NCBI GenBank assembly: GCA_028274465.1
Contig: CM051456.1
Span: 106,553,348 to 106,617,347 of the forward strand
Length of the DNA stretch: 64,000 nucleotides
From: Plantago ovata
Taxonomy: Eukaryota > Streptophyta > Magnoliopsida > Lamiales > Plantaginaceae
Direction of reading: 5' to 3'
A program made the position numbers and the translations under genes. Below are positions 1 to 9,954 of this stretch, piece after piece. The notes beneath the pieces were generated by a model. That model saw only the letters and a program-made list of their open reading frames with translations, made no database searches and was not told the DNA's origin. How positions within the stretch are numbered: position 1 is the stretch's first letter; the number at the start of each line of letters is the position of its first letter.

Positions 1-1664
1 GCTAATAGATCCCAAGATTGATCTTCTGAAAGAAAAGGAAGTGTGTGAAAACTGCTGTCTCCAGGAGCTGCAGCTTCAATTCGACTAGTTAACAGTATAC
101 GACTTCCATTTCCAACATCCGGAAAGTATATCTGCAATTTATCCCACAACTCAGAGTGCCAAATATCATCTAGGACAATAAGGTATCTCCGTCCCATTAA
201 TGTTTTATGGATATTTACACCCAAGTCCACATCTTTCATTTCCAAGATCTTGTCCTTGTTTGGTTTGTCAGCTATGCTCACTAAAATGTGAACCAACAAA
301 TTTCTCACATTAAATTGCTGAGAAATGACACACCAAGCACGTCGATCAAAGTGTTCACAAGCTAAGGGGCAACTGTACAACTCGTAGGCCATAGTTGTTT
401 TCCCAATTCCAGGCATCCCATGTATTGTAATTATTTTTCGTGTTTTTGAACCACCAATAAGATATTCCAAAATTCTTTCCATGTTAACTTGGAAACCTTC
501 AGAAAGATTTTCACTCACAACTCCAGGTGTTCCTATAGTGTGGACCTGGCATGTAGATACTTCTCCATCAGAACTTTTCATGGTTCCAGTATTCATTTGT
601 TCGAGACTTTTGTTTGTAAGCTTGACCTTGTGGATGATAGCAGGGAGTCTAAGGTCTAGATACCAATCGGGAATATATCCTGTATAGATGAGCTGCTCAG
701 TTTCATATGCCAAATTTGCAATATGGGTGAGATGTTCATGTAGCATGTCAGCATGTGTGTCTGATGTAACCCTTGTAGTATCCTTGAGAAAATCTTGTAA
801 GAATTTCAAGCCAGCATGGAGTGTCTTGGTTTGATCTTCCCTGCCACAAAAGGTAAAGTTGACTCGATTCTTCTTGTTCGTCATCATGTTTTCTAGATCC
901 TCAACAAGAGAGTCAATGATCAAGAATGAACCAACAACACCAAATCTTGAACATGCATTCATCATTGGAAGCTCTGAGTATTTGATGTAGCGTTTTGTGA
1001 TTTTCTCAATTAGGAGCTTCACCATTTGCAGTAGAGCATCTTTTCCTTCATAAAACCTCCGGGAGTGGACTACCTGAACTAGAATAATATGAGAATAAAC
1101 CAAGTCACCTGCCTCATTCACCAACATCTCAAATTCTTTGAGAAGATTGTTGACTTCTTCCTCAAGCTCATTGTGATGACTAGGACAGTGGAATATACTG
1201 TCCTCTACAATAGCAACGAGGAGCTTGAGGCCCCACTTTAGAGAGTCGTGCATGTGCTGCATCTCCCTGTCACGTGTGAACCATCGCTCTTGTGCACAAT
1301 CCAATATTTGGATAAGGAAATTCATAAAACCAGCAAGAATTTCATTTGGTTTAAGGTACCTTTTGTCATGATCAGACAAATGCTCAACCTTTGGGACCAT
1401 AAAGAGTCTCCGCACATTTGGAATGAAAGACTCAACAAAAATGTCCACCAACTTGACATGCATAAACACATGATTATTTCGAGCTATATCTTCCATACGT
1501 GTTAATGTATCAATCAAGCCTGGATGCTCCGGACTTGAGTGTAGTTTTACCGCATAACAGATAAGAGCTAAACAAATTTCACCGCTCAAATACTTATGAC
1601 CACCAGCCCAGTAGACGCTATTAACCCCCAAATGACGTGACAGATGTTCAATGGAAGGAGCCAT
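1..1664 (-). CDS. R1-like NLR disease resistance protein, 5' part (cut by window edge)
   Basis: Intracellular immune receptor of the coiled-coil NB-ARC LRR class; the family senses pathogen effectors and triggers a hypersensitive response. I read 554 codons without a stop from the ATG at 1664 to the window edge. About 390 residues precede the ATPase, longer than a plain coiled-coil NLR and like the extended N-terminus of R1/Sw-5/Mi-1 proteins. NB-ARC motifs appear in order: P-loop GMPGIGKTT at residues 416-424, kinase-2 LIVLDDIW near 495-502, RNBS-B SRILLTSR near 518, and RNBS-C LPFLSEDQSWDLL near 541-553. GLPL, MHD and the LRRs must lie left of the window. There is no intron in the visible part, normal for this class. 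An intact frame argues for a functional gene, but the unseen 3' part could be broken. R1-like assignment is from remembered family features. Confidence 0.9.
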   Translation of the reverse strand, partial: MAPSIEHLSRHLGVNSVYWAGGHKYLSGEICLALICYAVKLHSSPEHPGLIDTLTRMEDIARNNHVFMHVKLVDIFVESFIPNVRRLFMVPKVEHLSDHDKRYLKPNEILAGFMNFLIQILDCAQERWFTRDREMQHMHDSLKWGLKLLVAIVEDSIFHCPSHHNELEEEVNNLLKEFEMLVNEAGDLVYSHIILVQVVHSRRFYEGKDALLQMVKLLIEKITKRYIKYSELPMMNACSRFGVVGSFLIIDSLVEDLENMMTNKKNRVNFTFCGREDQTKTLHAGLKFLQDFLKDTTRVTSDTHADMLHEHLTHIANLAYETEQLIYTGYIPDWYLDLRLPAIIHKVKLTNKSLEQMNTGTMKSSDGEVSTCQVHTIGTPGVVSENLSEGFQVNMERILEYLIGGSKTRKIITIHGMPGIGKTTMAYELYSCPLACEHFDRRAWCVISQQFNVRNLLVHILVSIADKPNKDKILEMKDVDLGVNIHKTLMGRRYLIVLDDIWHSELWDKLQIYFPDVGNGSRILLTSRIEAAAPGDSSFHTLPFLSEDQSWDLL

Positions 1665-1839
1665 GTATTAAAAGTTAATTAAGCTTGTGTTGGCTGATGT
1701 TCAAAATCACCATCAATTGACAATCCCTGCGAAAGACACCCATATCATATATGGTCAGCAGCTAAATTCGTATCTAGCCTTATAATTTATTAGCCAGATT
1801 TGTATTTACTCGGTTACTCAATAAACTTTATTTACTTCG

Positions 1840-2074
1840 TACTACCTCCATTTCATTAATAACTTCCTAAGGTAACTATTCATCGCGTCCTTTGACCACG
1901 ACCTTTGACCACGTGTAACTCCTAAATTATATTAGAGAAAAATATAATAAAATTATATTATGAAATTAAATGAAATATATTTTCATAATCAACTTTTAAT
2001 TTATATTGATACAATTTAATCTAAAAGTTATACGTGATCAAAGGTCGCGATGAATAGTTCCAATGGAGGAAGTA
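1840..2074. mobile_element. Stowaway-like MITE (TA-ended)
   Basis: Inverted termini: TACTACCTCCA on the left and TGGAGGAAGTA on the right. The inverted match continues inward around 'aactattcatcgcg' and 'cgcgatgaatagtt'. It is 235 bp, AT-rich and non-coding, and lies just upstream of the NLR start, so it is in that gene's promoter or 5' leader. Its core, with 'atataataaaattatat', resembles the MITE at 9299-9539 and a scrap near 34140. Confidence 0.75.
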
Positions 2075-3590
2075 TTATATATACCGGAGGAGTACGTATA
2101 TGAAGAACATTAGATATTGTATGTTATTAAGATAATCTAAGAGGAGTATCAAATATATTCAAACCAGCAAGTGATGAATTTGACTTGAAATGGTACACTA
2201 CACTAGACTACACTACACTACATAGCTAGCTAGCCCCAAAGTCAAGTTCAATTTTCTTTTACTGCAGGGTGAATAAATTCAAAATTAACGTATGAAATTG
2301 AGTTATGGTCAAATGGATGGACTAACCTGTTAGTATTGGCAGATCTGATCTGATTCCTCCACCGTGGCTATCTTTCTGCAATCAAAGGAGCCCCATTCTG
2401 CCGCCCGGGAGCAGATGGATGTATGATGGACAGGAACAAACACATGATTTGATTGAGGAGGACCCCTCCCTCCACTATACTTTTTTTTCTTTTCTTTTGC
2501 ATTTTTTTCTTTTGTTTTTCATACTTTTTCATTTTCATAATCATATATGAGTATATACTGTATTTTACAAATATACAAATGCTTAGCATTTCATATATTT
2601 TTAAGGGACCGAGAACATTATTCACTTCTTTGTACCAACAACGTGTACCTTTTGTTTCGAAAATTCATTTAGACGAACTTCAGCACACATCGAGAATAAA
2701 GTACACTTATTAGAATACGGGTTGGTGGCCGTCTTATCACTCCAAAGGTCGGGACTTCGACCCATTAATGACGGAGCGTTACAGTAATAGTACTATCATT
2801 ATAATTAGTGTGTTTTTAACATTAATTAAATCCTACCCTATTAAAGTTATTTGCATTTTGCCATACATGCACCTTGAGGCCGGTTCCTTTCACATTTATA
2901 CGCGTAATAGTCCAAATTGACCACCTGCGGTACAGAAACATATTTGTTCTGCCAAATTCAACTATATTAAAACCCAATACTCATAATAGTATATGGAAAC
3001 CCCATAGTGTGCAAACAGAAAAGAAGCGGCAATGCCAATAATAGCAATAACGATACAAGGCCGGCTAAAGAGGAGACAATGGAAAAGAGGCTTCTAATAA
3101 ATTGAAAATGAGCAGATCAAAATTTAAATCGGATTACTTTTTCTTTTTCTTAATTAACACTACTATTGGGCCCTAAAAAATGAACGGCTCTCTCTCTCTT
3201 TCTCTCTGACAATTAACATTTTTTACATTTACAAGTCTAACTCATTACTCAAGTACATTACCAATTGATCCAGCAACAACCGTTATTCCGTTAATGAAAT
3301 CGGATTGCTGTTATATAAAAACACTGGAAAGCAATTGAGAGTTTAACATCTGGCCTGGGGAACAACGCAGTTTCTGCAATGTAGAATCCTATCCGTCTAA
3401 CGTAGTCTGGAATACAGCACCCCCTAAATAAGAATCTTATCTATCAAAACTTGTTACACATGATTTGGATGCTACCGACATATACAGCAACAATATGACC
3501 AGGTCAGGGCAGAAACTATATATACAGTGTGCTCTGACAAAGAATAAGTCATCCAATCTTTTATGCAGCGATGATTCAAGTTGATGTTGA
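2075..3590. other. Intergenic spacer between NLR and ICME
   Basis: No gene is seen. It holds upstream sequence of the NLR gene, a T-rich low-complexity run near 2480-2530, a possible SINE scrap at 2716-2822, a CT-microsatellite near 3188-3208, and presumably the ICME 3' UTR just below 3591. Short open frames here are low-complexity and not credible as genes. Confidence 0.6.
2716..2822 (+). repeat. Possible degenerate tRNA-derived SINE fragment
   Basis: The stretch 'gggttggtggccgtcttat' followed about 20 bp later by 'ggtcgggacttcgaccc' has the spacing and a degenerate B-box of plant SINE heads. There is no clear poly(A) or target duplication. Low confidence. Confidence 0.3.
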
Positions 3591-6500
3591 TCAGAAGGGG
3601 CTGACTTTGCGTGCCAACTGCAACATGAATTCAGGTACGAGGCGCTTTCTGGGAGGTGCACTAGCATCTCTCGCCAGAGCCTCTGGATCTCCAGCATGAA
3701 TCATGGAAACCAAATCTTCAAACATATCGTCGCGTCCACCTCTCATTGGATCCTAAATGGTTAAGATTAAGAATATATTAATTCGTTGGACAAGATACTG
3801 TTTCACAAAATTGAACATGGTAAACTTGGTGAAAGATATTGTTACTAGCCAGGTACCTGAAGGAACAAATCTGTATGCGTCTTTCCTTCATATAGGAAGG
3901 ATTCGGATTGAACTCCCAAGCTTCGAAGAGTTTCAGCAAAACTTTTACTGTTGGAGGAACGATGTATAAGCTCATTTGCTATAGAACAACACTAATAAAA
4001 ACTGATACATCAATAGACAGATGAAGGTAATACGACCTCACTCATTCTACTGTTCTTACAAGTTCTCATCATGCATTATTAGTTTATAGTATAGTTGTAT
4101 CATGATAATCAACAAATCCGTCAGTAAAACAACAGCCATTACTAGATACATCCATCTTCTTCCATTATCTTTTGACATTTGAATGTCAACAAACTTAACA
4201 TCATTGTACTAATGTTATCGTCTATTGTCTGTATGTACTTTTAAGCATTTATTTTCTTCTCCAAGATAGGGAAGGAATTGTAATGTAGGAGATGCAAGAA
4301 ACACACCCAATGCAACAGTTCCACATTATTGTGAGTTAGCAACTTGGCAATCTAGAGGAGTACACATTACTCAATCCTTGATATATTGCTTAATGGCATA
4401 ATTATGAATAAGAAGACACCAAACTGCTCATGATTTTCGAGAAATAAAATCTAAACCTAATGGTCAAACATTGTCAAAGAAGATATGAACCTGGCATCAG
4501 AAGGGATGGAGTAATCTGCAGTTCCGTGGAAAAGAATGATAGGAGGTAGGAGAGAAACTGCATTCCCAATGTTTGGGTCCTGCACCAGCACTTCTGGGGA
4601 AAATCGCCGTAAGGATTCTTCCCCCTCCATTATGCTACAAAAATGATTCACACCATGAGTAAGGAGAGAATTTCTGCTATCGGAAACAGAAGTCAGCAGA
4701 GTTATACCTTAAGAATATAGAACGGTATAAGCCTCGGCTGTGGAAGTGATCTACCAGGTTGAATAAATTGTACCTGTTCATAAGCATTGAAAAGAAATGC
4801 ATATAAATACCAATGAACATTGTAAAGCAAACTAAACATTGAATTTTTATTTTTAAATTGATCAGTTGAAACCTTAAGTTGCGAACATGTTACTCTGATT
4901 AAAATCTAGTATTGAATCTTACCCTCCTGACAAACCAAAATAAGCATGTATTTGAGACACACTCCAAGAAACCGTTTCGCCACTAGCCTCCTTGATTGCT
5001 TGCTCTACTAGAGTACAAGCACCAATATGAGCGCCAGCCGACTGCCCCATAAGGTACACTCTGAAACAACGAGAAAACATAGGTATAAGCTCTTGAAAAC
5101 TGGAAGAACTTGACGCCTGCAAAGAAGATGAGATACTTGTTAGGATCGCCTCCATATTCAGCAATCTTATTGCACACGAACGAGATGCCTTGAGAAGCAT
5201 CCTTGACCATATCACTAATTGTGCCCTGTGGAAAGTTCCTGCAAACAGTCCAATAACCAGATGAAGTTCATTTTGGTCATTCGGAGATTAAGTGTAACAT
5301 AAGTAAACCTGCAAGCAAAACAATAAGAATGTATTTTTACTGTGTGAAACTTTGAATATAACCGTATCCTACATAATACGGAATTTTTGTTGAGACTTAT
5401 TTAAGTATCCATAAACAGATTATGAACTTGTCTTATCAAGTCTGTTGAAAAGAAACTCGTTCACAAACAAACTTGTGGCATTATGAACAATTGAATTGCA
5501 TTGGCTTCACATTGTTTCAACTTATTACCAATTCAAAATGTCCTAAATGGAAGATGAACAGCTTATATTAAACAAAAATCTTTGATTTAGACACGTGAGA
5601 TGAGAACTGCCAAGAGCATGCACCAAAGGGATTGTACTATTTTCAGATTGGATAACAATTTAGAAAAGAAATTCTACAAAGTTGATATCCAGAAAGAAAT
5701 ATTTCTACAGGAAAACTCTAAAGATGCCTACTATGTTCTCACAAGCTAGGTGGGTATGTGGCATGGATTAGAGCCTAAATGTTTCTGGTAGCGAACATGA
5801 TTTCCATCTGTTCGTTCAATCCATTTTTTCTTTCAAACGGTTAGCACAGCAACTTGAATGGTAAAGTGAATTCATATTTGAGAGCGCCAACCCTCACAGT
5901 AAATGTCAATAGGATAACAGGACAATAGTAGCTAAAGCTGCGGCGATGTCTGAAAGATAGGAATGACAGAACAATAAACCAAAAGGATTGAAGACTCGAC
6001 AAATAAATTTTGAAATAAATAAGGACACTATAGGATTTGGGCTATATATAACGCTAAATCTGGACTAATATGTTCCTGAGATCTACTTCAGTAAGGTGTT
6101 GAACCTTCAATCCATTAATGCTTGAATCCAGTGAGGCCAATTTCGGGGGAAAGTTCAGTTATCAAAGATGCACAAAATCGTCAATGTCAAAATGTTACTT
6201 TCTGAAACTTAGACTCATTACACAGAGAATATCACTAATTTAAAGAATGTTTTGGTTCATTACGGCAATTTAGATCCTGGTAACTTCCATCAAGCAGACA
6301 AATTACATGACTGTATTATGTTACCTGTAATCTATGCATGCCACGATTATGTCTCTTTCTGATAGCTGCTGGCCTAACAGAGAACCCCATGCTTTATAAC
6401 TGTATCAGCAGAAAGCTCTGTCAGAGTTTTCTCTTATATGGTGAACGAATTAAATAAGATACTACAAAATAAGTAAATAAATAAGCATAGTAGCATACCC

Positions 6501-7830
6501 GATTATCCAGGCTCCACCAGTTACAAAAGCAACAACTGGCTTTGGCTGTCCATCACTATTTCTTGGTAAATACAGATCAAGCCTGCAATAAAAAGCTTTA
6601 GCCATGCATGATATGTATAAGCAGACTGGCCACCTAAGATACGATACGGAATTCTTGTAGTTGAATTACGATAAGATAATTAACTGAATGCGCGAAACAT
6701 TACCTATTTCTTGGCTGGTCGCCATAAACTACACTTCTACGTATGTGACTAGAAAAGAAGTAATAATACCCAACTGCACCAGAGGAGTAAACAGTTCAAA
6801 GATATCCAAAAAAAAAAAAAAAACACCTGAGATGAATACTGAACATATGCAACATAGATCATATGCATTTATACCTTGAAAAAAACCAGGAATAAGAAGG
6901 AAAGCATAAAATCCAAGGGCGAGAAATCTCGTGATCCATCGGTAGCCCACCCTGAATTGCGATAAATGATTAGACTCTAGACAGATTCTATCATTCAAAT
7001 CACCTACTAGTACTACATATTCAAACTTTCCAACAGATAACTTCCACATATATGAATCAAATCAGTAATGAGCAGATTGATTGCTCAATCTCTTCCATTT
7101 CACATAGGTGAATCTTAAGGCCATAAGATCACATTGTTCATTTTGAACTTTAAATTTTCCCGAATATAGCACCGCATGTCTCTCCATAGTAAATCTTGGT
7201 AAAGAACAGTTTTTTAACTTTTACTACACATTAGGAGAAAAAGAGAACCTGGCAAGTAAAGAACTACTATTTTGCCTAAGAATTTCACATTACTAGCAAA
7301 CTTGACAACAATAATAATTAACAATAAATAATAAAAAGATGAACATTATTAATATTATTATAATTAAAAATTAATTAAAAATTAATTGAAAATTACCCAA
7401 GGTAAGTCAACAATTTGAAGCTAAGGCGAGTGATCAAATAAGTATCAGCAGCAGCCCTTCCAACGTCCTTCCGAAAGGAGCCACGGTCGTCATCGGAAAA
7501 GGACCCCTCACTCGCCACGCGCCTCCGTCTCTTCTTCTGATGGAAATTCAAATTCCCATTACTCAATGTTCTTGAAATGAAGGGTCTCTGCTTATCCTCC
7601 AAATTGGAAGAAGAAGAAATGAGGATTCTCGTGGTTGCAGTTGGGCCCAGGAGATCTTCGGATCCGAACAGCATTGTGGGCGAGGAAGCTGATGTTTTCA
7701 TCGTACTCATTGGCGGAGAGGATGAGGTAGAAGAGGAGGATGATGATGATAATGGTGGCGATGTTAATTGGGTGTATTTGGGGCTGGATATGGGGAGAAT
7801 ATTGCCATGTGATGAAGATGGCGATCGCAT
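3591..7830 (-). CDS. ICME: Isoprenylcysteine alpha-carbonyl methylesterase
   Basis: Removes the carboxyl methyl group from prenylated C-terminal cysteines of CaaX proteins, reversing ICMT; a membrane alpha/beta hydrolase, in Arabidopsis at ER/Golgi. Eleven exons (minus strand): 7397-7830, 6875-6951, 6704-6773, 6499-6582, 6325-6399, 5137-5238, 4923-5060, 4708-4773, 4491-4634, 3857-3947, 3591-3752. All introns are GT-AG and give 480 aa. The N-terminus is Ser-rich with a basic KKRRRR patch. A conserved '[16 protein letters not shown]' precedes a hydrophobic membrane stretch at about 153-176. Oxyanion motif TGGAW is at 215-219, nucleophile motif GQSAGAH with Ser288, and likely acid Asp389 (GTADYSIP) and His421 (GKTHTD). 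The C-terminus 'PPRKRLVPE...SPF' matches the remembered family. No frame damage. A paralogous ICME-like gene is the only serious alternative name. Confidence 0.95.
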
Positions 7831-7861
7831 GTTTGCAAATGAGCTGGATAGTTTTGAGTGA

Positions 7862-7990
7862 ATTTTAAGATTTGGTTGATGATTGATGATGATGATTAAT
7901 GGTGAGAGAAATAATGGATTTGCAGAGAAGAAAATACAGAGAGAAATGAGGAAAGTGAAAGTGGAGAGACAAGAAAGAAAGTTGGAGTAG
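7862..7990 (-). promoter_or_regulatory. CT-rich (Y-patch-like) leader/promoter of ICME
   Basis: Directly upstream of the ICME ATG the plus strand is strongly GA-rich, so the transcribed strand is CT-rich, as in many plant core promoters and 5' leaders. I see no convincing TATA box. The extent is approximate. Confidence 0.4.
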
Positions 7991-8820
7991 TATTTAGATT
8001 TTTTTGTTTATACACGTAACGGAACTACTTTATGTCGTTATTAATTGTGTAAAAGTCCCCACTCTTAGCTAAATTACTTACCTGGCGGCCTGGCCGATGT
8101 CGAGTCGTTAACGAGCCGAGCTCGTTTTGTTAAGGCTCGGCTCGGCTCGTTAAACAACACTACGTATAGGGAACACAGTCTGTCTAACCGGTTGAAGTTT
8201 GTTCCTGAAAATTTTGGAATATCTGGCCTTCCAGATGTGCCAAACATATGCAATAAAGATTAGGAGCAAAACGCAATCAGTTTGACTACGTGTAAGGTTT
8301 CTGCGAAACCAGTTGGAGTCCGGGCAGTTTTCAAAAGAAAGCAGCGGCTAAGGTGGGAGGAGCTCTTTCCCAGATTTTGCGCGCTTCAGTACAATTTCCT
8401 TTTGAAGTTTGAACAGATTGTGTAGTGTAAACTACTAGACTAAGTAAATGTAACTGAGAAAATAACTCGGAAAATTCGCGCCAAAGGCGCTTTCACTGAT
8501 TTCGTTTCATATAGCGCCCAAATGCTCGGACTAGGGAGAATGTTCTCCAACAACGATTTCTCCCACTTATCTGCCAAACCAAACGCCGCGCTCGATAAAA
8601 GACTGGCAAACCGTATTTGGGCTCTTATACTGTTGGGATTATTCTTAGCCCACTGACCCACTCTTATCTGGGCCCAAATTTAAGCCTGTATTTCCAGCAG
8701 GGTGCGTCATCACGCCCTGTATGATGTATTGTAGTACCCACGTAACCCACCCATCAGTAGAGCAGCTATTGACCTAGTATTAAACACGAACACCGGATTA
8801 TTAAATCAGTTTTCCCTTCT
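7991..8820. other. ICME-SUA intergenic region
   Basis: Shared upstream region of two divergent genes. Near 8097-8155 are repeated 'gagccgagctcg' and 'ggctcggctcg' blocks resembling hAT ends such as that at 59164. It also contains a LINE-like scrap (8182-8360) and a 73-codon minus-strand open frame at 8440-8661 that I do not recognise. That frame starts MGQWAKNNP, is not low-complexity, and may be a further retroelement scrap. Confidence 0.45.
8182..8360 (-). pseudogene. LINE reverse-transcriptase C-terminal scrap
   Basis: Minus-strand translation gives FIAYVWHIWKARYSKIFRNK, very like the conserved 'IWxxRNxxxF' segment that follows the zf-RVT region in plant LINE ORF2 proteins. The preceding residues 'CPDSNWFRRNLTR' stay in the same frame. 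No other LINE parts are nearby, so this is an old fragment. Confidence 0.55.
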
Positions 8821-8873
8821 CCGATCAATCGAAATCCCTAATTTCAATTTTCCTCACAAAATCCAATCAACCT

Positions 8874-8882
8874 AAACCCTAA
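8874..8882 (+). promoter_or_regulatory. Telo-box (AAACCCTAA) near the SUA transcription start
   Basis: AAACCCTAA lies about 70 bp before a likely 5' UTR donor site. Telo-boxes are known in promoters of plant translation and RNA-processing genes. The match is exact but short. Confidence 0.5.
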
Positions 8883-8949
8883 ATATCTGAGGCACAGCTA
8901 ATAAGGTTCTCGAGGACTGTTCAATTGCAATTCCGTTTCTTCTTCGAAG

Positions 8950-9873
8950 GTACGTGCTTTCCTGAGAAGAAGATTGAATCGTTCGTTTGTGTCTGGACCT
9001 CAAACTTTCCGGTTTTATTATATTTTGCTTTTTTTTTTCATGCTGCCAGAATAATCTAATCTTTGCATTGGTAATACTAATTATTTTGTACAATGGAATC
9101 CAATTCGAAAGCAATCTAATCCATTTGAAATATATCATATCGTCTCCAATCTGATTTTGGATCCTGTCAGTAGCATATTTGTGTAAGACAGTGCATGTAC
9201 TTAAATTCACTGCTCAGAGTTTTGAATGATACACTGGCTGATTTGATTTCATTGCTGGAATTGCCTGCCAGGGGTACTCGTATAGTCGTATATCTGCATA
9301 CTTCCTCTGTTCCATTAAGAACTTCCTAGCTGACTTTTTTCTCTACGAGTTTTGACTACATATTACTCCTAAATTACGCCACGAAAAGATATAATAAAAT
9401 TATATGATGAAAGTAAATCAAGTATGCTTTTTGTAATATAACATTATTCTATATTTTTCCGGTGTAATTTTGGATTAGTTTATGGTCAAAGTCTGTCAAA
9501 AAAGTAGACTATGAAGTTTTCAATGGAAGGAAGGGAGTAATATTTTCTTCATAGCATTACCTTACGTGTATGAACCCAAGCGTTCTACTTCTAGTTAAAT
9601 GCCTTTTATGTTGAAGTGCATCTGTTACCTTGTGGTTGAAAGAGTAAATGCTGTTGTAGTTTTGACTGATGGAGGTCATTTTACCTCATCACATGAAGTG
9701 ATCTTATTTTGATGATTACCGCCTGAACTCCTTGTTTATACATTAAGAGAGTCAGCGGAGATGTCTTTGGAAGATGTTTGATTTCAAGGGGGCCAATTAG
9801 GGTTGGAAGCCAATTGATGACATTTATTTCTGCGTTCACGATGGCATAACTCCTCTTTGTCAATCAATTACAG
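8950..9873 (+). other. Probable 5' UTR intron of SUA
   Basis: Donor 'gaag|gtacgtgc' at 8950 and acceptor 'ttacag|ggaag' at 9873 frame an intron ahead of the start codon at 9955. It contains the MITE at 9299-9539. It is inferred from splice signals only; no transcript was available. Confidence 0.5.
9299..9539. mobile_element. Stowaway-like MITE inside the SUA leader intron
   Basis: Left end 'tacttcctctgttccatt' and right end 'aatggaaggaagggagta' are inverted copies. The AT-rich core with 'agatataataaaattata' resembles the MITE at 1840-2074, so both belong to one family. Confidence 0.75.
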
Positions 9874-9954
9874 GGAAGATTTGATTCATCTTGCTTCTGC
9901 AACCCCTGAACGATTATCAAAGGATTTGCAGGGAAAGATTTGCTTTTGGAAACG

